This document shows, one piece after another, positions 33,643 to 41,671 of a stretch of DNA of 64,000 nucleotides (position 1 is its first letter; each line of letters starts with the position of its first letter). This DNA is from JAVBMV01 sp031552145 (lineage in GTDB: Bacteria; Myxococcota; Myxococcia; Myxococcales; UBA5297), in assembly GCA_031552145.1 (NCBI GenBank), contig JAVBMV010000012.1:62001-126000 (forward strand), in the 5' to 3' direction. The notes beneath the pieces were generated by a model that did no database searches, was not told the origin of the DNA, and worked only from the letters and a program-made list of their open reading frames with translations. Made by a program: the position numbers and the translations under genes.

Positions 33643-36327
33643 TCAGCGCCGGGCCTTCGATACCAAGCGTCCTTTTGCGGAAGGCCTCTTGCGCAGGGCT
33701 CCGCCCTCATTCAACACCCGGCGCGCGTCGCGGTCGCGCACGAGCCGCTCGATAAGAGCGAGCGCCTCGTCTACCTGGTCGACGAGCAAAAGCAAGAGCT
33801 CTCGCTTGCCAAGCCGAGCAAATGCCTCCTCGATCGCTCTGAACTCCCCTTGGATCTTAAGGACGCTCTTGGCTCGGCCCCCTCGTTCCACTCCCTTGGC
33901 CATGAGGCGAAAGACCTCGCCATCGGGCCGGCCTCGAATACAGACATCCTCGAAGAGGAGCACCTCGTCGAAGGCTCCACCCACGAGCTCGCCGAGACGT
34001 TCCAGATCCTGGTCTCGCCGATCGCCCGCGGCGCTGATCACCACCCGCCGCTTCGTCGCGCCAAAGCCGTCGAGCGCCTCGAGCAGCGCCTCGAGCGCGT
34101 CGCCGTTGTGCCCATAGTCGATGACGATCTGCGCGCCATCCGACTCGAGCAGGTTGAAGCGTCCCGGCGTCGAGGCGATATCGCTGACGAAGTTTCCGAG
34201 GCCGCGCCGCGCGGCGTCGGCAGAGAGGCCGAGCGCCCAGGCCGCGCCGACCGAGGCGAGCACGTTCTCCACCTGGAAACGCACCATGCCCCGCAGAGTG
34301 AGGGGCACGGAGCTCAGCGGCATGAGCTCGCGGGTGCGCCGCCCCTCCGCGGCGACGATCGCGCCGCCCGAGAGGTAGAGGCAGCGCCCATTTTTCGCGC
34401 GCCACGCGGCGAGTGCCGGCTCTTTCGGATCGCACGCGAAGAGGATCACTCTCCCTTTGCAGTGCTTCGACATGGCGAGAGCGAGCGGGTCGGCGGCGTT
34501 CAGCACGGCGCTGCCCTCTTCGGGCACCGCCTCGACGACCAGGCGCTTTACCCGAGCGAGCTGCTCGGCGGTCTCGATACCGCCCATGCCGAGGTGATCT
34601 CCCTTGCCGATGTTGGTCACCACCGCGACGTCACATCGATCGAAGCCGAGCCCTTCGCGCAAGAGGCCGCCGCGCGCCACTTCGAAGACCGCCGCCTCGA
34701 CGTGAGGGTGCTGCAGGACGCCGCGCGCGCTCTTCGGCCCGGCGCAGTCGCCGGTGTCGATCCTGCGCCCGTTCACATAGATGCCATCGGTGCAGGTCAT
34801 CCCCACCGTCTTGCCGGCGCTGCCGAGCAAGTGCGCGATGAGCCGCACGGTGGTGGTCTTTCCGTTCGTGCCGGTGACGGCCACCACTGGAATTCGCCCG
34901 TTTTCTCCCTTGGGAAAGAGGCTCTCGATGATCGCCTCTCCCACGGGGCGCGCCCTCCCCACGGACGGAGCGATGTGCATCCGCAAACCGGGGCCTGCGT
35001 TCACCTCGACGATCGCGCCCCCTTGGGCCTCCAGGGGCTTCGAGATATCGACACACACGACGTCGACGCCGGCGATGTCGAGCCCCACCATCGCGGCAGA
35101 CTCGATCGCGCGCGCGGCGACCTCCGGGTGGACCTCATCGGTCACGTCCTCGCTGATGCCGCCGGTGCTCAAGTTGGCGTTGCGCCTGAGCGCGATTCGC
35201 GCGCCCTCGGGTGGGACGCTCGCGGGCGCGAGCCGCTGCTCGGCGAGCACGGCGAGGGCGACCTCATCGAGCCTGATCTTGCTCAGCACGGTCGCGTGCC
35301 CCTCGGTCCGGCGTGGATCGCGGTTCGCCTCCTCGACGAGCTCGGCGATGGTGTGGCCGCCATCTCCGACCACGAGCGGCGGCGTGCGCCGGGCGGCGGC
35401 GACCAACGCCCCATCGACGATGAGGAGTCGGTAATCTCCCCCCTCCACGAAGCGCTCGACCATCACCTCCTCCGACTCGGAGCGGGCGACGCGGAAGGCG
35501 GCCTCGATCTCCTCCCGCTCGGTCAAGTCGAGCGAGACGCCGCGCCCCTGATTTCCATCGCGCGGCTTGAGCACCACCGGCAGCTCCAGCTCGCGCGCGA
35601 AGGCCCACGCCTCCTCCGCGCTGCGCACCACCTGCCCCTCGGGCACGGGCACGCCCACCGAGCGAAGCAGCGCCTTCGTCAGCTCCTTGTCCTTTGCGAT
35701 CGCCTCGCCGATGGCGCTGGTCCGATCGCTCTCGGCCGCGATGATCCGGCGGGCGTGGAGGCCCCAGCCGAACTGAACCAGGCTCCCCTCATTCAACCGT
35801 CTGACCGGGATCCCACGGGCCTTCGCCGCGGCGATCACCGCCCCCGTGCTCGGGCCGGGCCGAATCTCTTCATCCAGTTGGCGCAGCTTAGTGAGCACCT
35901 CTTCGATGTCGAAAGAACGCTGCTCGAAGAGCGCCCGCAGCAGCTCGCCAGCCCACTCGAAGGCTCGTCGCCCCACCTCCTCCTCGGAGTACTCGACCAT
36001 CAGCGTGAAGCTGTGCGGTGTTTGCCCCTCGATCGCCGCACAGCGCGAAACGGGGCAACCCGCGGCGCGCTGCAGCTCCAGCGCGAGCGCAACGTAGAGG
36101 TGCGCGGCAGAAGCGCCCTCGGAGTGAGCGGGCACCGCGAGCGAGGGCAGGGCCCGGCAGAGGTCGCTCCATGCGTTGCCCGAGAGCGAGAGCATTGGAA
36201 GGGGCGCGCCGTTGGGATCCGCCGGCGCGAACTCACTCTGAAGGCAGGTGAAACGTCCCCATACGTTGGGCCCCCTGAGTGCCCTGATCCTGCCAAGCTT
36301 GAAGAACTTACCGAGCTGATCGGCCAT
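33643..36327 (-). CDS. cphA: Cyanophycin synthetase (full length)
   Basis: Makes cyanophycin, a poly-aspartate backbone with arginine side chains, from Asp, Arg and ATP without a ribosome. 894 residues in the three expected domains. The N domain is 1-~165 (RALRGPNVWGRF). The ATP-grasp G domain, ~195-475, adds Asp to the backbone (VVLKPRDGNQGRGV, MVERFVEGGDYRLLIVDG, EVNAGPGLRMH). The Mur-ligase-like M domain, ~478-894, adds Arg (GTNGKTT at 486-492, FEVARGGLLREGLGFD, VIDYGHNGDALEAL). All main motifs are intact, so it should be active. It lies 12 bp downstream of a shorter paralogue in one operon, opposite an ABC transporter and DUF1854 pair. Confidence 0.95.
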   Translation of the reverse strand: MADQLGKFFKLGRIRALRGPNVWGRFTCLQSEFAPADPNGAPLPMLSLSGNAWSDLCRALPSLAVPAHSEGASAAHLYVALALELQRAAGCPVSRCAAIEGQTPHSFTLMVEYSEEEVGRRAFEWAGELLRALFEQRSFDIEEVLTKLRQLDEEIRPGPSTGAVIAAAKARGIPVRRLNEGSLVQFGWGLHARRIIAAESDRTSAIGEAIAKDKELTKALLRSVGVPVPEGQVVRSAEEAWAFARELELPVVLKPRDGNQGRGVSLDLTEREEIEAAFRVARSESEEVMVERFVEGGDYRLLIVDGALVAAARRTPPLVVGDGGHTIAELVEEANRDPRRTEGHATVLSKIRLDEVALAVLAEQRLAPASVPPEGARIALRRNANLSTGGISEDVTDEVHPEVAARAIESAAMVGLDIAGVDVVCVDISKPLEAQGGAIVEVNAGPGLRMHIAPSVGRARPVGEAIIESLFPKGENGRIPVVAVTGTNGKTTTVRLIAHLLGSAGKTVGMTCTDGIYVNGRRIDTGDCAGPKSARGVLQHPHVEAAVFEVARGGLLREGLGFDRCDVAVVTNIGKGDHLGMGGIETAEQLARVKRLVVEAVPEEGSAVLNAADPLALAMSKHCKGRVILFACDPKEPALAAWRAKNGRCLYLSGGAIVAAEGRRTRELMPLSSVPLTLRGMVRFQVENVLASVGAAWALGLSADAARRGLGNFVSDIASTPGRFNLLESDGAQIVIDYGHNGDALEALLEALDGFGATKRRVVISAAGDRRDQDLERLGELVGGAFDEVLLFEDVCIRGRPDGEVFRLMAKGVERGGRAKSVLKIQGEFRAIEEAFARLGKRELLLLLVDQVDEALALIERLVRDRDARRVLNEGGALRKRPSAKGRLVSKARR

Positions 36328-36339
36328 TTGGAACTGCTC

Positions 36340-37572
36340 CTATGTTCTGCAAAGACCTCGTTCTATCGCGGACGGGTCGAGACCGAGCGCGTCGGCGGCG
36401 AGGAGCGCCGCGAGCGCGCTCTCGATCTTCTTCCCTTTCCAAGACGAGGGGGGGCGATACTTCTGAACACCATTTCCTCCCGCGAGCACCAGCACTCCCT
36501 CCTTGGCGAAGGCCACCCTGCCGCCCTCGGCGAGGTGCGCCCGCAAGGGTTCGCTCTTCTCGCTCGTGCCGAAGAGCGCCACGCGCCCCGCGCTGTACTC
36601 GGCCATGGAGGCGACGCGCGGGTCGTCCGCGCAGAGCACGGCACAGCCATCACCCTTCACCACGTCGACGCCGCACCGCTTCACCGAGCGCATCGCGTCG
36701 AGCGTGGCGACCGAGTGCTCGCCGAGGTGTTCGTTCTCTCGGATATTGGTGACCACGGCGACGTCGCACTGATCGAAGCCCAGGCCCTCGCGCAGGATCG
36801 CCCGGGCGCCCACCTCGAAGAGCGCCACCTCGGTGCCGGGGTGAGCCAGCGCTCTGCGCGCCGCGGCGAAGGCTCCCGACTGGCTCGCGTCGGCCGCGTC
36901 GAGCAGCTCGCCGCCAACCGACAGGCCTTCGCTGCTCCCCACAGCTGCCGTGCGCCCCGCCTCGGCGCAGATCTGGCCGAGGAGCTTGCAGACCGCCGTC
37001 TTGCCCTCGCTTCCAGTGACACAGACGATGGGGATGGCGCGGGGCGGCGGCTTCCCCGCCTCGGCGGCGCGCTCCCTCGCCATGACCTGCTCATGCGCGC
37101 GCACCAGGCCTCCCAGTTCCTCCAGAGCGGGCGCCACCTCGAATGGCTCGCCGTGGAAGCCTCTGTCGACGAGCTCGCACGCGAGCTCCAGGGCGCGCAC
37201 CCCCAGTCGCTCCCCCAGCCCTTCACGCACGAGGCGTACCACCACGCGGTAGGTCCCGGGCACCGTGCTCTCGCGGGTCTTGCCGAAGCCCACCTCAACT
37301 CCCGCGAGGCTCTGCAGCTCGAGGGCGAGATGCTCCATGATATGGCCGGGCCAGGTCCCCTCGTACAGGCGCTGGACGAAGCCACCCCGCTCGCCCACTC
37401 CGCATCGGTGCTCGACCAAAGAGGGAAGTTGCGCGACGAGGCTCTCGACGAAGCGGGGAATGGCCGCGGATGAGCTCTCAGCCAAGTCGTCCAAGGCGAC
37501 CCAGGCCTCCAGCGCGGGGCGCCGAGACCAGAGGTTGGGGCCCCGCAGTGCGAAGATGTCGAGAACTCTCAT
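36340..37572 (-). CDS. Cyanophycin synthetase paralogue lacking the ATP-grasp domain
   Basis: 410 residues from the ATG at 37572 (MRVLDIFALRGPNLWS). The N domain (1-~165) aligns by eye with that of the adjacent CphA (LRGPNLW, HIMEHLALELQSLAG). It is then joined directly to the first part of a Mur-ligase-like M domain (PIVCVTGSEGKT at 181-192, FEVGARAILREGLGFDQCDVA), ending near GLCRT at 410. The ~290-residue ATP-grasp domain and the C-terminal Mur lobe are both missing. The P-loop reads GSEGKTA instead of GTNGKTT. There is no frameshift or stop scar, and the sequence is well kept, so it looks like a genuine short protein. It may be a regulator, scaffold, primer-handling subunit or partial ligase for CphA. 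Confidence 0.85.
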   Translation of the reverse strand: MRVLDIFALRGPNLWSRRPALEAWVALDDLAESSSAAIPRFVESLVAQLPSLVEHRCGVGERGGFVQRLYEGTWPGHIMEHLALELQSLAGVEVGFGKTRESTVPGTYRVVVRLVREGLGERLGVRALELACELVDRGFHGEPFEVAPALEELGGLVRAHEQVMARERAAEAGKPPPRAIPIVCVTGSEGKTAVCKLLGQICAEAGRTAAVGSSEGLSVGGELLDAADASQSGAFAAARRALAHPGTEVALFEVGARAILREGLGFDQCDVAVVTNIRENEHLGEHSVATLDAMRSVKRCGVDVVKGDGCAVLCADDPRVASMAEYSAGRVALFGTSEKSEPLRAHLAEGGRVAFAKEGVLVLAGGNGVQKYRPPSSWKGKKIESALAALLAADALGLDPSAIERGLCRT

Positions 37573-37751
37573 GCAGAGTCGTTTCACCCAATAGACGGCG
37601 CCGCGAACGAGCGTGGTGCCCGTCATTCCATCCCGCACTGGCGGCGCCAGCGCAAGTAGCAGGGCAGGATAAGCGAGCTTTCTTCCTAGCGGGTGTCTGA
37701 GTGTTCGACGCCTCCGCACGCTGTGGCGCCTTCCTCCGCGGAGGAGTAGGA
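37573..37751. promoter_or_regulatory. Divergent control region of the cyanophycin locus
   Basis: 179 bp separate the starts of the cyanophycin-synthetase paralogue (leftward) and the ABC protein (rightward), so both operons are probably controlled from here. The GGAGGAG at 37739-37746 is the ribosome binding site of the ABC gene. I see no clear operator or -35/-10 pair. Confidence 0.4.
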
Positions 37752-40148
37752 ATGGCCCACATGCGCCCCGAGAAGAGCCAGCGTGCCACGCCAGGCGCGC
37801 CTCCAACCAAAGATGGCGGCCTGCCGGATGACTCCGAGTGGCGCTGGGGCTCCCTGGGTGCCCCTCTCAAGGAAGCGCTGCAGCGAGCGCGCCGCCCCGG
37901 CGAGACGATCGGGGCGCTCTTCTCCTTCGATCTGGATAGCGATCTCCATTTTCGAGAGGGAGTGGCCGCGCTCACCTCGACGCGGCTCCTAGTCCTGCGC
38001 TCCCCTCTCCCAGGCGACACCCGCTCCTCCGGTTCAGGCGTCACCGTCGAAGCCTATCCTCTCGAGCAGATCGTTCAGCTGCGCGTTCGCGATCGCGGCG
38101 GCCTGGGCACGCTCGACGCGCGCTCGGAGAGCGCCAAGGTGACCCGGTTGCAGTTCACGTTGGGACACGCCAGCGAGGCGAGGAGCTTCTCGGAGGCATT
38201 CGAAAGGTGGCGCGCCAGCAGCACCCATGAGGGTGCCCCCGGTTCGGAGGGAAGAGCGCTGCGCCCCGGGCTACCCGATGCAGAGCAGCCGGAGCCGGTG
38301 CCCGGCATCAGCACACTCTTTCGGCTCAAACAATTTGCGCGCGCCCACCTCGCAACCCTCGTGCTCGGCGTAGCGCTGGCGCTCGGCACTACCGCCGTAG
38401 GTCTAGTCCCGCCCTATCTGACGATGCCTCTGGTCGACGAGATCCTCGCGCCCTACCAGGAGCAGACCAAGGAACTGAGGGAGGCTCCCGGGCTCGATGC
38501 CGCGCAGAAGAGCGCGCAGCTCGCCGCGCACCGGGAGCAGGCGCGTGAGCCCTTCGGGCGCGTGCCGTGGTTGTTGGCGGGGATGCTGGGGGCCGCGCTC
38601 GCTGCGTGGCTCTTGGGGTGGGCTCAATCCTGGGTGCTGGCACGGCTCTCGGAGCGAATCAGCGCCGACATGCGCAACACGGTCTATGCGCACCTTCAAG
38701 CGCTCTCCGTCGACTATTTTAGCAGCAAGCGGACGGGCGATCTGGTCTCGCGAATTGGCAGCGACACCGACCGAATCTGCAGCTTTCTCTCGGACAAGCT
38801 CACTGACTTCGCCAGCGATCTCCTCATGATCCTCGGCACCGCGGTGATGCTCTTCTATATCGACCCAGTGCTCGCCATCGCGACGCTGAGCACCTTCCCG
38901 CTGGTCGCGTGGCTCACTATCGCGGCGCGCAAGCGGCTGACCCAGGGGTTCCTCAACGGCAGCCGCGCCTGGGCCGAGATGACCAGCATCCTGGCCGACA
39001 CCATCCCCGGCGTCCGCGTCGTGAAGGCCTTCGCCCAAGAGCGCAGAGAGATCGCGCGCTTCAAGAGAGCCAACGAGCGCGTCGTGAGGGCGAATGATCG
39101 CGTCAATCGACTCTGGACCTTCTTCTGGCCGATGGTCGCCATGCTCAACCAGCTGGGGCTACTGGTCGCGTGGGCATTCGGCGCGTGGCGCGTCTACGAG
39201 CAGCAGATCACGGTCGGCGTGCTGACGGCCTTCCTCGCCTATATCGGGCGTTTCTACACACGCCTCGAATCGATGTCGCGCATGGCAGGCGCCACCCAGC
39301 GCGCGACAGCGAGCGCGATGCGGATCTTCGAGATCCTCGATCGCGCGCCCAGCGTCGCCGAGCCCGTAGCGCCGGTGAAGCCCCCGCGCCTGCGCGGGCG
39401 CATCGAGATCGACAACGTCTCCTTCCGGTTTGGCAACAGGAGCGTCCTCGACGGCATCAACCTCATCATCGAGCCGGGAGAGATGGTGGGGTTGGTAGGG
39501 CCCACCGGCGCTGGCAAGAGCACCCTGCTCAACCTCCTCTGCCGTTTCTACGATGTGGGCGAAGGGGCGATCCGCGTCGATGGTATCGACCTGCGCGCCT
39601 TCTCCTCCTCCGACTACCGCCAGAGGATCGGGATGGTGCTGCAGGATCCCTTCCTCTTTTACGGCACCATGGCGGAAAACATCGCCTACGGTCGCCCCGA
39701 GGCCGCGCGCGCCGAGATCATCGAGGCGGCGAAGGCGGCGAAGGCACACGATTTCATCCTGCAGCTCCCCGACGGCTACGACTCTCTCGTGGGGGAGCGC
39801 GGCCAGACACTCTCGGGGGGGGAGCGGCAGCGCGTCTCCATCGCCCGCGCGCTGCTGGTCGATCCACAGCTCTTGATATTGGACGAGGCCACCTCCTCCG
39901 TCGACACCAAGACCGAGCAGGAGATTCAGGAGGCGCTCGACGCCTTGACCCGCGGGAGGACGACGATCGCCATCGCGCATCGCCTGAGCACGCTGCGGAA
40001 CGCCGACCGCTTGGTGGTGATCGACGCCGGCAAGATCGCGGAGATGGGCGACCACAACCAGCTGATGGCCAAGGGTGGTATCTACGCGCGCCTCTACGAG
40101 ATCCAGGCCTCGCTCGCCTCTCGCCAGGCCGTCAAGGAGGGCGCGTGA
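37752..40148 (+). CDS. Cyanophycin-locus ABC transporter with N-terminal PH-like domain
   Basis: 798 residues from the ATG at 37752. Residues about 45-155 form a soluble domain before the membrane part (ETIGALFSFDLDSDLHFREG, then VAALTSTRLLVL, YPLEQIVQLRVRDRGG) resembling bacterial PH-like folds. Residues ~200-500 are a six-helix exporter-type membrane domain. The nucleotide-binding domain has Walker A GPTGAGKST (~583), Q-loop MVLQDPFLF, signature LSGGERQRVSIARALL (~686), Walker B LLILDEATSSVD and the H-loop IAHRLS, all intact. A half-transporter, so probably a homodimer. ABC proteins of this kind recur beside cyanophycin synthetase genes and are named for that association; their cargo is not known. 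Confidence 0.9.
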   Translation: MAHMRPEKSQRATPGAPPTKDGGLPDDSEWRWGSLGAPLKEALQRARRPGETIGALFSFDLDSDLHFREGVAALTSTRLLVLRSPLPGDTRSSGSGVTVEAYPLEQIVQLRVRDRGGLGTLDARSESAKVTRLQFTLGHASEARSFSEAFERWRASSTHEGAPGSEGRALRPGLPDAEQPEPVPGISTLFRLKQFARAHLATLVLGVALALGTTAVGLVPPYLTMPLVDEILAPYQEQTKELREAPGLDAAQKSAQLAAHREQAREPFGRVPWLLAGMLGAALAAWLLGWAQSWVLARLSERISADMRNTVYAHLQALSVDYFSSKRTGDLVSRIGSDTDRICSFLSDKLTDFASDLLMILGTAVMLFYIDPVLAIATLSTFPLVAWLTIAARKRLTQGFLNGSRAWAEMTSILADTIPGVRVVKAFAQERREIARFKRANERVVRANDRVNRLWTFFWPMVAMLNQLGLLVAWAFGAWRVYEQQITVGVLTAFLAYIGRFYTRLESMSRMAGATQRATASAMRIFEILDRAPSVAEPVAPVKPPRLRGRIEIDNVSFRFGNRSVLDGINLIIEPGEMVGLVGPTGAGKSTLLNLLCRFYDVGEGAIRVDGIDLRAFSSSDYRQRIGMVLQDPFLFYGTMAENIAYGRPEAARAEIIEAAKAAKAHDFILQLPDGYDSLVGERGQTLSGGERQRVSIARALLVDPQLLILDEATSSVDTKTEQEIQEALDALTRGRTTIAIAHRLSTLRNADRLVVIDAGKIAEMGDHNQLMAKGGIYARLYEIQASLASRQAVKEGA

Positions 40149-40606
40149 GCCTCAAGGCACTCCGTCGCGACACCTTCGGCGCCCTGGTCGCGGTCCTCGA
40201 GGATGGCACCGAGCTCAAGGGCGTATCCCCGGTCAGGTGTTTCCCCTTCTCCAGCCCGAGCGAGTTCATCTCTCTACTGGATGAGACAGGGCGAGATCGG
40301 TGCCTCATCCCCTCCCTCGCCAAACTGGCGCCGGAGATCGCGGCGCTGCTCGAGGCCGAGCTCCGCGCCCGCGAGCTGATGCCCTCCATCACCCGGATCC
40401 TCTCCATCTCCCCTGGGCCTGAGCCCACCACCTGGAGCGTGATGACCGACAAGGGCGAGACCCGCTTCGTCCTACCCAGCGAAGATCAGATCCGCAGGCT
40501 GGGCGAGGGGGCGCTCATCACCGATTCTCATGGTGTGAGATACCGCATCGTCTCGCTCCGCGCGCTCGAGCCCAAGGGGCGCCGGGCGCTCTTCCGGTAT
40601 CTCTGA
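40145..40606 (+). CDS. DUF1854 protein, cyanophycin-locus associated
   Basis: 153 residues from a GTG at 40145 that overlaps the ABC gene's TGA by 4 bp, with AAGGAGG just upstream, so the two are translationally coupled. The sequence (ELKGVSPVRCFPFSSPSEFI, SLLDETGRD, TDKGETRFVLPSEDQIRRL, LITDSHGVRYRIVSL) matches DUF1854, a small soluble family with no assigned biochemical role that is found next to cyanophycin-associated ABC transporters. Coupling suggests a stoichiometric partner, perhaps acting on the transporter's nucleotide-binding or PH-like domain. That is inference. Confidence 0.88.
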   Translation: MSLKALRRDTFGALVAVLEDGTELKGVSPVRCFPFSSPSEFISLLDETGRDRCLIPSLAKLAPEIAALLEAELRARELMPSITRILSISPGPEPTTWSVMTDKGETRFVLPSEDQIRRLGEGALITDSHGVRYRIVSLRALEPKGRRALFRYL

Positions 40607-40613
40607 TCGGTGC

Positions 40614-41516
40614 TCAGCGCTGGGCGTCCACCGGCGCGCCCTCACCCCCCACTGCGCCCAGTTCCTCTACCGCATCGACGGGTTCTGCCTGCACACCCTC
40701 CTGTGGAGAAACGACGCTTCCCGCCGCGCTTCCCCTGGCCGGTACGGCAGTAGGCGGGCGCGGCGTCGCGCCCTGCACGCACGCCTCGCCTCTTTCTGGG
40801 CCGCTCACCTCGCCGGACCGAGCCTTCGCCTGCGGCGGCACGGGGGGAACGCAGTCGCTCGGCTCCACCCCGCTGGGTGCGATGGCGCGCGCGGGGCGAG
40901 AGTCTCTTCCGCTCTCCTCTTCGCTCTGACTCCTGGCCGTGGCGTCGCCGTCGCTCGCGGCCCTTCCATTACTCGTCGCCTTTCCGTCGCTCGTCGCGGT
41001 GGCCGTGGCCACGGCGGGCGCTACCTCGCGTTTCGCTGCCTCGCCCAGGTACTCGGCCAGGTCCCCCTCGAAGTCGCGCGCGTTCTCTGCCTCGCGCTCG
41101 GCGCGCGCCTCGACCTCCTTGCGGAGCGCCTGCGACTCGCCGAGCCTGACGCGCAGCGCGTCGTTCTCGAGCGCCGCCGCGGCGAGGGCGATGTCGTAGC
41201 AGCGGTGCGTCACGGCGGCGAGCGACTCCTGCGCCGGAAGCTCTTTCCCGCCGCGCCACGCGGCCATGGCGCGAACGCTCCACTGGTAGTCCGCCTGCAC
41301 GACGCACTCCTGCACGAGGCGGGTGTGGCGATCATCGGACCACTGGGGCATCGGGCGCGCGCAGAGGCCCACCTCCTCCTCGATGTCGCCCAAAAACTTG
41401 GAGCTGCGGCGCACCCAGCACCCGTGCTCATACCGTACATGGCTGGTGGTGCAGGCGGCGGCGAGCAGCGCCGAGAGCCCCAAGAGTCCCCAGCGTGCTG
41501 CGGCAAAGGCGCGCAT
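40614..41516 (-). CDS. Lipoprotein with disordered C-terminal half
   Basis: 300 residues. A signal peptide ends LLAAAC at Cys22. Residues 25-150 are helical with several Cys (HGCWVRR, GLCARPM, QECVVQADY, THRCYDI), spaced as expected for disulfides outside the cytoplasm, and an EAR/EAENAR coiled-coil-like stretch. From about 165 it is low-complexity (TATATSDGKATSNGRAASDG and Pro/Ala/Gly/Ser-rich), probably disordered and spanning the periplasm or cell surface. It is convergent with the DUF1854 gene, 7 bp apart. Family not recognised. Confidence 0.7.
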   Translation of the reverse strand: MRAFAAARWGLLGLSALLAAACTTSHVRYEHGCWVRRSSKFLGDIEEEVGLCARPMPQWSDDRHTRLVQECVVQADYQWSVRAMAAWRGGKELPAQESLAAVTHRCYDIALAAAALENDALRVRLGESQALRKEVEARAEREAENARDFEGDLAEYLGEAAKREVAPAVATATATSDGKATSNGRAASDGDATARSQSEEESGRDSRPARAIAPSGVEPSDCVPPVPPQAKARSGEVSGPERGEACVQGATPRPPTAVPARGSAAGSVVSPQEGVQAEPVDAVEELGAVGGEGAPVDAQR

Positions 41517-41671
41517 CGTCGTCCCCCTGGCCCCGGAGCTTGGCTGGGGCCGGCATCTCTCACCCGACGCTCGGGAGGCTATTTCTCGTTCGCCCCGATT
41601 GCCTCGGCACCGTGGTGGGTAGCGCCAATCGCCTCACCGCATTCGTAGCGCGCAAAGAGTGCCAAGCGCTG

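Noticed and set aside
33610..37473. Very long open frame on the plus strand antisense to both cyanophycin synthetase genes
   Set aside because: A shadow of GC-rich codon bias; the minus-strand frames have complete CphA motifs, while the plus-strand product is Arg/His/Leu-rich without motifs.
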